Below, in pieces: positions 32,525 through 41,631 of a stretch of 64,000 bases of DNA. The stretch comes from Bog-473 sp963783965 (GTDB lineage Bacteria; Actinomycetota; Acidimicrobiia; Acidimicrobiales; RAAP-2), in the NCBI GenBank assembly GCA_963783965.1, contig CAWAPQ010000007.1, positions 62,001-126,000 on the forward strand, in the 5' to 3' direction. The notes under the pieces were generated by a model. That model had not been told where the DNA came from and ran no database searches. It worked only from the letters and a program-made list of their open reading frames with translations. The position numbers and the translations under genes were made by a program. Positions within the stretch are counted from its first letter, which is position 1, and each line of letters opens with the position of its first letter.

Positions 32525-33196
32525 ATGCTCCGTCCCATGCAGCTGAGCCCGGAGTGCGCGCGGGTGCTCGGCGCGCTGATCGAGAAGGGCCTGGCCACCC
32601 CTCAGCACTACCCGCTCACCGTGAACGCCCTGCAGTCGGCCTGCAATCAGACCTCGAACCGGGAGCCGGTCGTCACCTACGACGAGACGGCGGTCCTGGA
32701 CGCGCTGAATGACCTCAAGGCACAGCACCTGGTCCGCTTCGTGCTGCCCTCGCACGGCCGCTCGGTCGTCCGCTACCGCCAGGTGCTGCATGAGGCGCTG
32801 GGCCTCGATGACCGCCAGTGCGCCATTCTGGCCGTGCTCCTCCTCCGCGGGCCCCAGACCGTCGGCGAGTTGCGCATCCGGACCGAGCGGCTGGCACAGT
32901 TCGACAGCCTCGAGGAGGTGGAGCACGAGCTCCATCTCCTCAGGGAGCGTGACGAGCCGCTGGCCGGCGACATCGGCCGGCGGCCCGGTCAGAAGGAGGA
33001 GCGCTGGGCCACCTCCCTGGTCGCCCCGCCGGAGCCCGACCCAGCGCCTCGAGAAGCCCCGCCCGTCGCCGCGGACGCCCCCGAAGGCGTGGGTGCGGCC
33101 GACAGCGACGTGCGCGCCGAGGTGGCCGCGCTCAGGACCGAGGTGGCGGCACTGCGCGACGAGTTGCGGGAACTCCGGACCGGCCTGGGGGGCTGA
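32525..33196 (+). CDS. yceH: YceH family protein (DUF480)
   Basis: The 223-residue protein begins with the conserved YceH segment LSPECARVLGALIEKGLATPQHYPLTVNALQSACNQTSNREPVV, two winged-helix-like modules in tandem (the second at DRQCAILAVLLLRGPQTVGELRIRTERLAQF). The C-terminus ends in a heptad-like Glu/Leu/Arg stretch (RAEVAALRTEVAALRDELREL), probably a short coiled coil. The family is widespread but without a defined role. A second ATG at 32537 is also possible as the start. Confidence 0.88.
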   Translation: MLRPMQLSPECARVLGALIEKGLATPQHYPLTVNALQSACNQTSNREPVVTYDETAVLDALNDLKAQHLVRFVLPSHGRSVVRYRQVLHEALGLDDRQCAILAVLLLRGPQTVGELRIRTERLAQFDSLEEVEHELHLLRERDEPLAGDIGRRPGQKEERWATSLVAPPEPDPAPREAPPVAADAPEGVGAADSDVRAEVAALRTEVAALRDELRELRTGLGG

Positions 33197-33246
33197 GCCC
33201 CACCCCGCCCCCACCGGTTTGCGACGCGCCCGCCGGTCGCGGCGCG

Positions 33247-33906
33247 CTACGTGGTGGGAACAGTCGTCGTTGTGGTGGTCGTCGTGGTTTTCGCCGGAAC
33301 GGCCCGCGCCGGGGTCCCGCAGACCACGTACGGTTTCATGCCCATTGCCACTCCCTGGCCGAGCGGAGCGGTGACGATCGCCACCGTCTCCCAGACGTTC
33401 GCACTGAGTGGGATCGATGTACGAAGTTGGACATTGCGATCGGCAATGACGCCGGGCGCCGTCACCTGCGCGGAGCCGGTCAGCAGAAGGCTCCCGGCTG
33501 GGCACGACGTCTTGGCCACCAGCACGGTGCCCGTGGCCGGGTTCGGACCGGTCGCGAGCATCGCCCCGCCCACGATCGAGGTGGTCGCCAGGGTTCCGGG
33601 CGGGCCCGTCGGTCCGGGGGCTCCGGCCGGACCGGCCGGACCGACCGCACCGGCGACGCCTTGGAGTCCCTGGTCGCCCTTGGCTCCGGGCGGCCCCGCC
33701 GAGCCGGCCGGTCCCCGGGGCCCCGACGTCTCGCCGGGCATGGCCGCCAACGCGTAGAGGCCGACTCCGAGCCCGGCGAGACCCACGACGACGGACGCCA
33801 CAACCACCGGGACCACCCATTCCGGCGCGGGCCGAGGCGCGCTCGGTGCCGTTGGTGCCGCAGCCGCCGTTGGTGCCGTGGGGGGTCCCGTTTCAACTGT
33901 CGACAT
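33247..33906 (-). CDS. Collagen-like single-pass membrane protein
   Basis: The 219-residue protein has a short Pro/Ala-rich cytoplasmic N-terminus and one transmembrane helix (residues 31-54). An uninterrupted Gly-X-Y run of 14 triplets follows, beginning GPRGPAGSAGPPGAKGDQG. Then comes a small beta-rich domain with two Cys (KTSCPAG, YVVCGTP) and a Thr-rich tail. Bacterial collagen-like runs form triple helices, so a surface trimer is likely. The C-terminal domain could be the trimerisation unit. It is convergent with yceH. Function is unknown. Confidence 0.75.
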   Translation of the reverse strand: MSTVETGPPTAPTAAAAPTAPSAPRPAPEWVVPVVVASVVVGLAGLGVGLYALAAMPGETSGPRGPAGSAGPPGAKGDQGLQGVAGAVGPAGPAGAPGPTGPPGTLATTSIVGGAMLATGPNPATGTVLVAKTSCPAGSLLLTGSAQVTAPGVIADRNVQLRTSIPLSANVWETVAIVTAPLGQGVAMGMKPYVVCGTPARAVPAKTTTTTTTTTVPTT

Positions 33907-34033
33907 GCATGGCGCCCTTTCGTCAGACCGACGGGGACCTCGTGTGCCCGCAGCCCTGTGCGCGCTCCCCCCGGAGATGTCGCCGCGATCGTACCGAGCG
34001 GACCAGGTGGATTCGCGGCGGGCGGCCGACTGC

Positions 34034-34822
34034 CTACAACGGGGTGACGTAGGCGCCGGAGATCCCGCCGTCGACGAGGAAGGTCGAGGCGGTAATGAAG
34101 GACGAGTCGTCCGAAGCCAGGAATGCGGCGGCGGCGGCGATCTCGGTTGCCTCGCCGAAGCGCCCCATCGGGATGTGGACCAGGCGCCGCGCCGCCCGCT
34201 CCGGGTCCTTGGCGAAGAGCTCCTGCAGCAGCGGCGTGTTCACCGGCCCCGGGCACAGCGCGTTGACCCGCACGCCCTGACGGGCGAACTGCACGCCGAG
34301 CTCGCGCGACATGGCCAGCACGCCGCCCTTGGACGCGGTGTAGCTGACCTGGCTCGTGGCTGCGCCCATGACCGCCACGAAGGAGGCCGTGTTGATGATC
34401 GACCCCCTGCCGCGGGCGAGGAGGTGCGGCAGCGCGTGCTTGCAGCACAGGTAGACCGACGTGAGATTGACCCGTTGCACGCGGTCCCAGGCCTCCAGAC
34501 CGGTCTCGAGGATGGAGTCGTCGTCGGGCGGGCTGATGCCGGCGTTGTTGCAGCAGACGTCGATCCCGCCATAGCGGCCGGCCACCTCGGCGTACAGGGC
34601 TTCCACCTCGTCGGAGGACGTGACATCGGCCCGGACGAACATGCCACCGACCGCGGCGGCAACCGCGCCGCCGGCGTCCTCGTCGAGATCGACCACGGCC
34701 ACCCGTGCACCCTCGCTGGCGAAGCGCTCGCACATGGCGCGGCCGATGCCGCTGGCGCCGCCCGTCACGACCGCCACTCTGTCCACGAGGCGATGGGCGT
34801 AGGGGATGGTGTCGTCGCTCAC
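34034..34822 (-). CDS. SDR family oxidoreductase
   Basis: The 262-residue classical short-chain dehydrogenase has the NAD(P) motif VTGGASGIGRAM near residue 20, an acidic strand end VDLDED that favours NAD, CNNAG, catalytic Ser in INTASF and YxxxK in YTASKGG, and the C-terminal LVDGGISGAYVTPL. Start is GTG at 34822, 7 bases after the aldehyde dehydrogenase stop, with GGAG just upstream, so the two are co-transcribed. The pair could oxidise an alcohol or aldehyde in turn. The substrate is unknown. Confidence 0.88.
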   Translation of the reverse strand: MSDDTIPYAHRLVDRVAVVTGGASGIGRAMCERFASEGARVAVVDLDEDAGGAVAAAVGGMFVRADVTSSDEVEALYAEVAGRYGGIDVCCNNAGISPPDDDSILETGLEAWDRVQRVNLTSVYLCCKHALPHLLARGRGSIINTASFVAVMGAATSQVSYTASKGGVLAMSRELGVQFARQGVRVNALCPGPVNTPLLQELFAKDPERAARRLVHIPMGRFGEATEIAAAAAFLASDDSSFITASTFLVDGGISGAYVTPL

Positions 34823-34829
34823 GTGTCTC

Positions 34830-36182
34830 CTATTCCGAGCTGATGAAGACGTTCTTCACGTCGCTGAATGCCTCGAGCGCGTCCGGACCGAGCTCGCGAC
34901 CGATGCCGGACTGCTTGGCGCCGCCGAAGGGCGTCCAGTAGCGCACGGACGAATGCGAGTTGACCGACAGTGTCCCGGTTTCCACGGCACGGGCCACACG
35001 CAGCGCCCGGCCCACGTCGCGCGTCCACAGTGAACCGGACAGACCGTAGGGCGTGTCGTTGGCCAGGCGGACGGCATCCGCCTCGTCCTCGAATGGAATG
35101 ACCGCGACCACGGGCCCGAAGATCTCCTCGGTGGCCGCCCGCGCCGAAGGATCGACCGGCGCCAGCACGGTCGGAGCGAACCAGTTGCCCGGCCCCTCGG
35201 GGCAGCTGCCCCGGAAGGCCACCGGTGCGTCGTCGGGCACGAAGGAGGCCACGCTGGCCAGGTGGGCCTCCGAAATGAGCGGCCCCATCTCGGTCTCCTC
35301 GAGCGTCGGATCTCCCACCCTCACGCCGGCGACCGCCGGCTCGAGCAACTCCATGAAGCGCTCGTAGGCGGACTTCTGCACCAAAATGCGCGAGCGGGCG
35401 CAGCAGTCCTGCCCCGCGTTGTCGAACACGCCGTAAGGCGCCCGGGCGGCCGCCAGCTCGAGGTCGGCATCGGCGAAGACGATGTTGGCGCTCTTGCCGC
35501 CGAGCTCGAGCGTCACCCGCTTGATCTGCTGGGCGCAGCCGGCCATGACCTGGCGCCCCACCTCGGTTGAGCCGGTGAAGCACACCTTGCGCACGGCAGG
35601 GTGGTCGACGAAGCGCTGGCCCACCACGCTGCCCTTGCCGGGCAGAATCTGCAGCACGCCCTCCGGGATGCCGGCCTCGAGCGCGAGCTCGCCGATGCGC
35701 AGCGCGCTGAGCGGCGTCAGCTCCGCCGGCTTGAGCACGACGGTGTTGCCGGCGGCCAGGGCGGGGGCGAAGCCCCAGCCGGCGATGGCCATGGGGAAAT
35801 TCCAGGGCACGATGATGCCCACGACCCCGAGCGGCTCGTGGAAGGTCACGTCGAGGCCGCCCGGTACCGGGATCTGCCGGCCGCTGTGGCGCTCGGGCGC
35901 TCCGGCGTAGAACTCGATCACGTCGCGCACGTTGCCCGCCTCCCAGCGGGCGTTCCCCAGCACGTGGCCGGCATTGATCACCTCCAGTGCGGCCAGCTGG
36001 ACGATGTCGGCGTCGACGGCGGCAGCGAAGCGACGGAGCAGGCGGGCCCGGTCGCCCGGGGCGACGGCACGCCATTCGTCGAAGGCGGCGGCGGCCCGAG
36101 CGATATGCGTGTCGGTCTGCTCGGCGGTCAGGCTCTCAATGGTGGTCAGGACCTCACCGGTGGCTGGATTGCGGACGTCCAC
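34830..36182 (-). CDS. Aldehyde dehydrogenase family protein
   Basis: The roughly 450-residue NAD(P)-dependent aldehyde dehydrogenase shows VPWNFPMAIAGWGFAPALAAGNTVVLKPAE, FTGSTEVGR, the general-base Glu in LELGGKSANIVF, and the catalytic Cys in NAGQDCCARSRI. ETGTLSVNSHSS and PFGGAKQSGIGRELG close the fold. The start is uncertain: GTG at 36182 gives VDVRNPATGEVL, the usual beginning. The frame extends to 36371 but would overlap the divergent ligase start. It is upstream of the SDR in one transcript and divergent from the acyl-CoA synthetase. Confidence 0.9.
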   Translation of the reverse strand: MDVRNPATGEVLTTIESLTAEQTDTHIARAAAAFDEWRAVAPGDRARLLRRFAAAVDADIVQLAALEVINAGHVLGNARWEAGNVRDVIEFYAGAPERHSGRQIPVPGGLDVTFHEPLGVVGIIVPWNFPMAIAGWGFAPALAAGNTVVLKPAELTPLSALRIGELALEAGIPEGVLQILPGKGSVVGQRFVDHPAVRKVCFTGSTEVGRQVMAGCAQQIKRVTLELGGKSANIVFADADLELAAARAPYGVFDNAGQDCCARSRILVQKSAYERFMELLEPAVAGVRVGDPTLEETEMGPLISEAHLASVASFVPDDAPVAFRGSCPEGPGNWFAPTVLAPVDPSARAATEEIFGPVVAVIPFEDEADAVRLANDTPYGLSGSLWTRDVGRALRVARAVETGTLSVNSHSSVRYWTPFGGAKQSGIGRELGPDALEAFSDVKNVFISSE

Positions 36183-36288
36183 GCCGTGATCTTTGCCGAA
36201 GACGGACCCGATCCCACAAACGACCCCCTCGGCGGGCCCGCCGGTGCACGGGGCGTGCGGGGCCGGGCCACCGGTACAGTGCCAGGCC

Positions 36289-37965
36289 GTGCCCCACACA
36301 GAGACCGTCCAGTTCAACCTGGCCAAGGCCTTCGACACGCTCGTCGAGACGCTGGCCGACCGGGAATGCATTGTGTGGCGGGATCGCCGCCTGACCTACG
36401 CCGACCTTGCGGAGCGGTCCCGGCGCCTGGCTTCGTACCTGCACGGTCGCGGCCTGGGCGTGCACGTCGAGCGCGCCGACCTCCAGGGCTGGGAGTCGGG
36501 CCAGGACCACGTTGCGCTGGCCCTGTACAACGGCAACGAGTACCTGGAGGGGATGCTGGGCTCGTACCGCGCCCGTGTCGCCCCCTTCAACGTCAACTAC
36601 CGCTACGTCGGCGAGGAGCTGCAGTACCTGCTCAACGACGCCAAGCCCCGGGCCATGATCCTGCACTCCTCGCTGGCCCCGACCCTGGCCGAGGTGCTGC
36701 CCACCTTGGACTCGCCGCCCGACGTGCTGCTCCAGGTCGATGACGCATCGGGCCACCCCCTCCTCCCCGGGGCGGTCTGGTACGAGGAGGCGTTGGCCGC
36801 ATCCTCGCCCGACGGACCGCCGGTCGAGCCCTCCCCCGACGACCTCTACATCCTCTACACGGGGGGCACCACGGGAATGCCCAAGGGCGTGCTGTGGCGC
36901 CAGCACGACATCTTCATGGCCGCCATGGGGGGACGGCAGGTGGGCTCGTGGAAGATCGTCACCAGCTACGAGGGCCTGACGGAGCGGCTGGCCGAGAGCT
37001 ACCCGGTGCGCCTCATGATCCTGCCGCCGCTCATGCACGGCGCCGCGCAGTGGGCCTGCTTCATGCTCATGGCCCAGGGGGCGACGCTCATCTTCCCCGA
37101 CGAGACGCGGCGGGTCGACCCCGATGACGTGTGGTCGGTGGTCGAGCGCGAGAAGGCCAACTCCATGACCATCGTGGGCGACGCGGTGCTGCGACCACTG
37201 CTGATGCAACTCGACAAGAAGAAGTACGACCTGTCGTCGTTCTTCGCGGTGGGAAACGGCGGCGCGCCGCTGACACCGGCCGTGCGCGCCATGGCGGTCG
37301 AGCGCATCCCCAACCTCGTCATCTCGGACTCGGCCGGCTCCTCGGAGACGGGAGCGCAGATGCACGTCACGTCCATGGACGACGTCGCGGTGGGTTCGTT
37401 CCTGCCCGGTCCGGGGACGCTGGTCGTCGACGAGACCTTGTCGCGGGTGCTCGAGCCGGGCCATGAGGGCAACGGCTGGCTGGCGCAGACCGGGAACGTG
37501 CCGTTGGGGTATCTCGGCGACCCGGACAAGACGGCGCGTACCTTCCCCGTGATCGACGGCGTTCGCTACTCCATCCCGGGGGACCGGGCCCGTCACCGTG
37601 CAGACGGGCAGGTCGAATTGTTGGGGCGTGACTCGGTGACGGTGAACTCGGGCGGCGAGAAGATCTTCGTCGAGGAGGTGGAGCGGGCCATCGCCGGGCA
37701 CCCGGCCGTGGCCGACGTGGTCGTGACGGGCCGGCCCTCGGAGCGCTGGGGCCAGGAGGTCGTGGCCGTGGTGCAGTTGGCCGAGGGCACCGAGGCTTCC
37801 GCGGAGTCGGTGGTCGAGGAAGCCTCGGCCCACATCGCCCGCTACAAGTTGCCCAAGGCCGTGGTGTTCGTGGACCTCATCCAGCGGTCACCGTCGGGCA
37901 AGGCGGACTACCGCTGGGCCGCAGAGACGGCCGTCGCGGCGGCCGCTTCTGCGGCGGGAGGCTGA
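36289..37965 (+). CDS. Acyl-CoA synthetase (AMP-forming), FadD-like
   Basis: The 558-residue adenylating enzyme contains the P-loop-like YILYTGGTTGMPKGV, the motif HGAAQW in place of the usual aromatic-substrate region, SDSAGSSETGAQMH, a GDRARHRADGQVELLGRDS hinge, and the catalytic lysine in PSGKADYRWA near the end. It forms acyl-AMP and then acyl-CoA from a carboxylic acid. I chose GTG at 36289 (VPHTETVQFNLAKAFD) over upstream starts because the extra N-terminus is Pro/Gly-rich. It is divergent from the aldehyde dehydrogenase. The acid substrate is probably long-chain or aromatic, but is not determined. Confidence 0.88.
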   Translation: MPHTETVQFNLAKAFDTLVETLADRECIVWRDRRLTYADLAERSRRLASYLHGRGLGVHVERADLQGWESGQDHVALALYNGNEYLEGMLGSYRARVAPFNVNYRYVGEELQYLLNDAKPRAMILHSSLAPTLAEVLPTLDSPPDVLLQVDDASGHPLLPGAVWYEEALAASSPDGPPVEPSPDDLYILYTGGTTGMPKGVLWRQHDIFMAAMGGRQVGSWKIVTSYEGLTERLAESYPVRLMILPPLMHGAAQWACFMLMAQGATLIFPDETRRVDPDDVWSVVEREKANSMTIVGDAVLRPLLMQLDKKKYDLSSFFAVGNGGAPLTPAVRAMAVERIPNLVISDSAGSSETGAQMHVTSMDDVAVGSFLPGPGTLVVDETLSRVLEPGHEGNGWLAQTGNVPLGYLGDPDKTARTFPVIDGVRYSIPGDRARHRADGQVELLGRDSVTVNSGGEKIFVEEVERAIAGHPAVADVVVTGRPSERWGQEVVAVVQLAEGTEASAESVVEEASAHIARYKLPKAVVFVDLIQRSPSGKADYRWAAETAVAAAASAAGG

Positions 37966-38021
37966 TCACGGGATCGAGTGCGGGCGGCGGTGCGGGTGCG
38001 GTCGTACGGACCGACCGGCTG

Positions 38022-38567
38022 GTGCTGCGACCGTTCACCGACGTGGACCGAGAGCCGTTCTTCGCGCTGAACACGCATCCGCTGGTCGTCGAGTCGATGG
38101 GCTCCGCGCCGAGCCGGGCGGAGTGCGACACCAACGTCGACTTCATCATGGACGAGATGGACCACCAGAGGTGGGGCCTGTGGGCCGTCGACATTGCCGG
38201 CGGCCCCACATTCGTGGGCGTGGTCGGGCTGCACCGGGTGACTGCCGCGCTGCCGTGCTTCGGGGAGGTGGAGGCCGAGTGGCGCCTCCACCCGGACCAC
38301 TGGGGCCTCGGCTACGCCACCGAAGCAGCGGAGGCGGCACTGGACTTCGGCTTCAGGGTGGGGGGGCTCCCCGAGATCATTGCCTTCACCGCCTCGCTCA
38401 ATGTGCGCTCCCAGGCGGTGATGTCCCGTCTCGGAATGGTGCGTGACGTGGCGGGCGACTTCGACCACCCTGGTTTGCCCGAGGGCAGCCCGTTGCGGCG
38501 GCACGTTCTCTACCGCATCAGCGCACCGTCGTCCTCGTCACAGGTCTCCCCTAGCGTGGCCTCATGA
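38022..38567 (+). CDS. GNAT acetyltransferase, start unclear
   Basis: The RimJ/RimL-type GNAT shows VGVVGLHRVTA, VEAEWRLHPDHWGLGYATEAAEAALDFGF (acetyl-CoA loop) and ASLNVRSQAVMSRLGMVRD. The GTG at 38022 falls inside the usual first strand. The same frame reads VVRTDRLVLRPF across 38001-38036, so the real start should be upstream, yet no ATG, GTG or TTG is in frame there before the ligase gene. A start codon lost to an indel in the GGG-rich 37980-38000 stretch is possible. The stop overlaps the tag ATG. Confidence 0.75.
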   Translation: MLRPFTDVDREPFFALNTHPLVVESMGSAPSRAECDTNVDFIMDEMDHQRWGLWAVDIAGGPTFVGVVGLHRVTAALPCFGEVEAEWRLHPDHWGLGYATEAAEAALDFGFRVGGLPEIIAFTASLNVRSQAVMSRLGMVRDVAGDFDHPGLPEGSPLRRHVLYRISAPSSSSQVSPSVAS

Positions 38568-39175
38568 GCGACACGCCGACGCGGTGCGATTGGGCGGGCA
38601 GCGATCCCGACATGGTGGCGTACCACGACACCGAGTGGGGCGTCCCGGTACACGACGACCCCACCCACTTCGAGTTCCTGGTCCTGGAGGGCGCGCAGGC
38701 GGGGCTGAGCTGGTCGACGATCCTGAAGCGCCGCGCGGGCTACCGCAAGGCCTTCGCCTCCTTCGACCCCGCCAAGGTGGCGCGCTTCACGCCCGCCCGG
38801 GTGGAGAAGCTGCTGCAGGATCCCGGGATCATCCGCAACCGGGCCAAGGTCGAGTCCACGGTGCGCAATGCCAAGGCCTTCTTGGATGTGCAGGAGGAGT
38901 TCGGCTCCTTCGACGCCTACATCTGGGGCTTCGTGGGAGGGCGGACGCTGGTCAACAAGTGGCGCCGCGTGGCCCAGCTCCCAGCCGTGAGCCCCGAATC
39001 AGAGGCCTTCAGCGCCGACCTGCGGCGGCGGGGGTTTCGCTTCGTCGGCCCGACCGTCTGCTACGCCCACCTGCAAGCATCGGGACTGATCAACGACCAC
39101 CTTGTCGGCTGCTATCGCTACGCCGAGCTCACAGGCGCCGGATCATCAGGACGCGGGCGCCGAAGCGCCCCATGA
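38564..39175 (+). CDS. tag: DNA-3-methyladenine glycosylase I
   Basis: The 203-residue enzyme excises 3-methyladenine from alkylated DNA. Family hallmarks include RCDWAG at the start, YHDTEWGVPVHDD, FEFLVLEGAQAGLSWSTILKRR, FDAYIWGFV, and the C-terminal zinc ligands in INDHLVGCYRY. Zinc is bound by an N-terminal Cys and His and a C-terminal His and Cys, all visible here. The ATG overlaps the preceding GNAT stop (ATGA). The last 47 bases overlap a convergent acetyltransferase gene. Confidence 0.93.
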   Translation: MSDTPTRCDWAGSDPDMVAYHDTEWGVPVHDDPTHFEFLVLEGAQAGLSWSTILKRRAGYRKAFASFDPAKVARFTPARVEKLLQDPGIIRNRAKVESTVRNAKAFLDVQEEFGSFDAYIWGFVGGRTLVNKWRRVAQLPAVSPESEAFSADLRRRGFRFVGPTVCYAHLQASGLINDHLVGCYRYAELTGAGSSGRGRRSAP

Positions 39176-39647
39176 CGGGCTCTTCGGGCGGCAGCCCGAG
39201 GGCCCGGAGGAAGTCGTCGACGGGCCCGAGCTCGACGAAGCCCTCGGAGGCGTAGAACGGGCCGTTCCACGGGACATCGCGATAGGTGGCCAGCGTGAGG
39301 TCGGTGTAACCCTGTGCCCTGGCCCAGTCGCAGGCGGCCCGCACCAGGGCCCGGCCGATGCCGCGGCCGGCGTGGTCGGGGTGGACCGAGAGCTGCTCCA
39401 GGTGGGCGGCACGGCTTTCTCCGACGGCATCGATGCGGCAGAGGCCGACCGGCGGATCGCCGGCCACCAGGACGATGAGCGCGGCGGCGAACTCCTCCTC
39501 CGTGCCCGGGCCGGGCAGCGGCCCGATGCCGAGCGGCTCGAACACAGTGTCGGCTGCCGCCTCGAGGTCGGGCAGCAGGGTCAGCTCGCCCGGGCGTACG
39601 GGACGGATCTCGGGGACCTGCTGCGACCGGGACCCGCTGCGCTCCAC
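39129..39647 (-). CDS. GNAT acetyltransferase
   Basis: The 172-residue GNAT has AAALIVLVAGDPPVGLCRIDAVG, the acetyl-CoA loop LEQLSVHPDHAGRGIGRALVRAACDWAR, and LATYRDVPWNGPFYASEGF. The GTG at 39647 gives a compact protein just short of the divergent quinone oxidoreductase start (39672). The 3' end overlaps tag by 47 bases on the opposite strand. Substrate unknown. Confidence 0.8.
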   Translation of the reverse strand: MERSGSRSQQVPEIRPVRPGELTLLPDLEAAADTVFEPLGIGPLPGPGTEEEFAAALIVLVAGDPPVGLCRIDAVGESRAAHLEQLSVHPDHAGRGIGRALVRAACDWARAQGYTDLTLATYRDVPWNGPFYASEGFVELGPVDDFLRALGLPPEEPVMGRFGARVLMIRRL

Positions 39648-39671
39648 CGGACGACGGTAGCGTCTCGACCC

Positions 39672-40646
39672 GTGCGCGCCGCCGTCTGCCATGAGCTGGG
39701 CCCTCCTTCCGCCCTGCGGGTCGAGGAGCGACCCGACCCCGAGCCGGGAGCGGGCGAGGTGGCCATCGCGGTGGAGGCGGCCGGAGTGAATTTCGTGGAC
39801 GGCCTCTTCGTGGCCGGGCAGTACCAGATCAAGCCCTCGCTTCCCTTCGTGCCGGGCAGCGAGGTGGCCGGCCACATCGTGGCCGTGGGTCCCGACGTCG
39901 TGGCGGTTGCCGTCGGCGACCGGGTGCTCGCCTCGGTGGGGCTGGGCGGCTTCGCCAGCCGTGTCGTGGTGCCGGCCCGTTCGGCCGTCGCCCTGCCCGA
40001 GGGAATGGACGCGGCGCGGGCCGCCACCTTCACCCAGAGCTACAGCACCTGTTTGTTCGCTCTGCGCGACCGGGCCCATGCCGCGCCCGGCGAGACGGTG
40101 CTTGTTCTCGGGGCCGGTGGGGGTGTGGGGCTGGCGGCCATCGGCGTGGCCCGGGCGCTGGGCTGCCGGGTCCTGGGCGTTGCCTCCAGCGCGGCCAAGC
40201 GCGAGGCGGCGCTCGAGGCCGGCGCGGAGTCGGTGCTGGACCCGGCGGCGGAGTCCGTGAAGGACGCGGCGCGGGCGTGGGCCGGAGGGAGCGGCGTGGA
40301 CCTCGTGGTCGATCCCATCGGTGGCGCACTGGCCGAGCCGGCGCTGCGCGCGCTGGGCGACCGTGGCCGCTACCTCGTCATCGGCTTCGCGTCGGGCGAC
40401 ATCCCGTCACTGCCGCTCAACCAGATTCTGCTGCGCAACCGGTCCGTGATCGGCATCGACTGGGGTATCTGGGCCATGACCCATCCGGCCGAACAGCGGG
40501 CGCTGCTCGAAGACCTTCTGGCGATGGTGGCGGCGGGAACGCTCGACCCCGTCCGTCCCGCCGAGTACGCGCTCGACGACGTGGCGGGTGCGCTCGAAGA
40601 CCTGCTTGGGCGGCGCGCCGTGGGCAAGATCGCGCTGGTGCCCTAA
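39672..40646 (+). CDS. NADPH:quinone oxidoreductase-like (MDR family)
   Basis: The 324-residue medium-chain reductase lacks the structural zinc ligands and has the quinone-oxidoreductase signature: EAAGVNFVDGLFVAGQYQIKPSLPFVPGSEVAG, VLVLGAGGGVGLAAIGVARALG for NADPH, and VDLVVDPIGGALAEPALRAL. NQILLRNRSVIGIDWG follows. It reduces quinones or alpha,beta-unsaturated carbonyls. Start is GTG at 39672, divergent from the GNAT. It resembles enzymes often annotated alongside acyl-CoA metabolism, but no link is visible. Confidence 0.88.
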   Translation: MRAAVCHELGPPSALRVEERPDPEPGAGEVAIAVEAAGVNFVDGLFVAGQYQIKPSLPFVPGSEVAGHIVAVGPDVVAVAVGDRVLASVGLGGFASRVVVPARSAVALPEGMDAARAATFTQSYSTCLFALRDRAHAAPGETVLVLGAGGGVGLAAIGVARALGCRVLGVASSAAKREAALEAGAESVLDPAAESVKDAARAWAGGSGVDLVVDPIGGALAEPALRALGDRGRYLVIGFASGDIPSLPLNQILLRNRSVIGIDWGIWAMTHPAEQRALLEDLLAMVAAGTLDPVRPAEYALDDVAGALEDLLGRRAVGKIALVP

Positions 40647-40699
40647 CCGCCTGACACTGCGCCAACTGCCGCACCGCGCCTTCGTGGCTTCCCCTCTCG

Positions 40700-40909
40700 C
40701 TATCTCGAAACCGCCACAATGATGACGATGACGGTGAAAGCTCCCCCGATGTAGCCGATGATCAGGGCGACCAGGGCCAGCCGACCGCCTTCTGCGCTCG
40801 TCTGTCTGGCTTCCCTTCGGGCCAGGTGCCCCAAGATGATCCCGGCGGGCCAGAACACGATGGCCGACAACAGCGCCAAAACGGCGGTGAAGTCAGCTCG
40901 CTCAGCCAT
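40700..40909 (-). CDS. DUF4190-like small membrane protein
   Basis: The 69-residue protein has two transmembrane helices separated by a basic loop: AVLALLSAIVFWPAGIILGHLARREARQT and LALVALIIGYIGGAFTVIVII. The GHLA-x-RE element between the helices is the DUF4190 signature. Such proteins are common in actinobacteria, usually fused or near sensor or secretion modules. No role is evident here. Confidence 0.75.
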   Translation of the reverse strand: MAERADFTAVLALLSAIVFWPAGIILGHLARREARQTSAEGGRLALVALIIGYIGGAFTVIVIIVAVSR

Positions 40910-41172
40910 CCTTCGACGTCGTTTCGGCGGTTCGTGGGCGGTTGGCTGCGACCCTGCGGCTGCCGATCCACTCCAGGCGCCGTGAGGAACACCACGTCAG
41001 CTCCCCCGCGGTGAACATGTTCGACGCCGCTTCGAGCTCCTGTTGAGACGCTGCAAAAACGGGACGAGATATTAGTCACACACCGTTGTACATCCGTCGC
41101 GAGTTCCCAGCGTCCAGCCAGCAACACCACGACGTTGGGGTGGTACTCCGCCATGCGGCAATCCAATTGCTT

Positions 41173-41523
41173 TTAGCGGCTACGCGTTAAAGCTTCTCCG
41201 CGCGTCGACGGCGAACTGTCGCAATCGGCTGCCTTGGGTAGTAGGGGACACCATGGCCCTCTCCGCTGGTCCGGTAACCAGGCCGCCCCGATGTTGCCCC
41301 TGTCTTGCAAGAAATCGTGATACTTGTCGTCGAGCTGCAAGACGCCGAGGCTGAAGGCCAGAGTGTACGCAGTCGAAGCCCCGAATACGACGATCCTAAC
41401 TATCGAATGCGGCGAGTGGAGGTCTGGTGCACGAGCGGCGGCCACCCCGCCCGTACTGATCAGAAGGACCGCGCCGAGAAGCGTAGCGAACGGCGCGGTC
41501 AAACAACGTTGCACTCGCCGCAT
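41173..41523 (-). CDS. Doubtful small exported hypothetical protein
   Basis: A 116-residue frame starts at ATG 41523 with a signal-like N-terminus (CLTAPFATLLGAVLLISTGGVAAA) and then a short hydrophilic body with IVVFGASTAYTLAFSLGVLQLDDKYHDF. I recognise no family. The local GC is lower than in the neighbours. If it is not a gene, then 40910-41631 is about 720 bases of intergenic sequence in which I see nothing else. Confidence 0.35.
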   Translation of the reverse strand: MRRVQRCLTAPFATLLGAVLLISTGGVAAARAPDLHSPHSIVRIVVFGASTAYTLAFSLGVLQLDDKYHDFLQDRGNIGAAWLPDQRRGPWCPLLPKAADCDSSPSTRGEALTRSR

Positions 41524-41631
41524 TGCGCGGAAGACTAATCCATCTTGCCCGCACCCACACGGCCGTCAGGCACGAGCCGTACTGCCGACAACGTTGCCGG
41601 TATTGCGAAGAATCCAGCCGACTTCCGCGGA

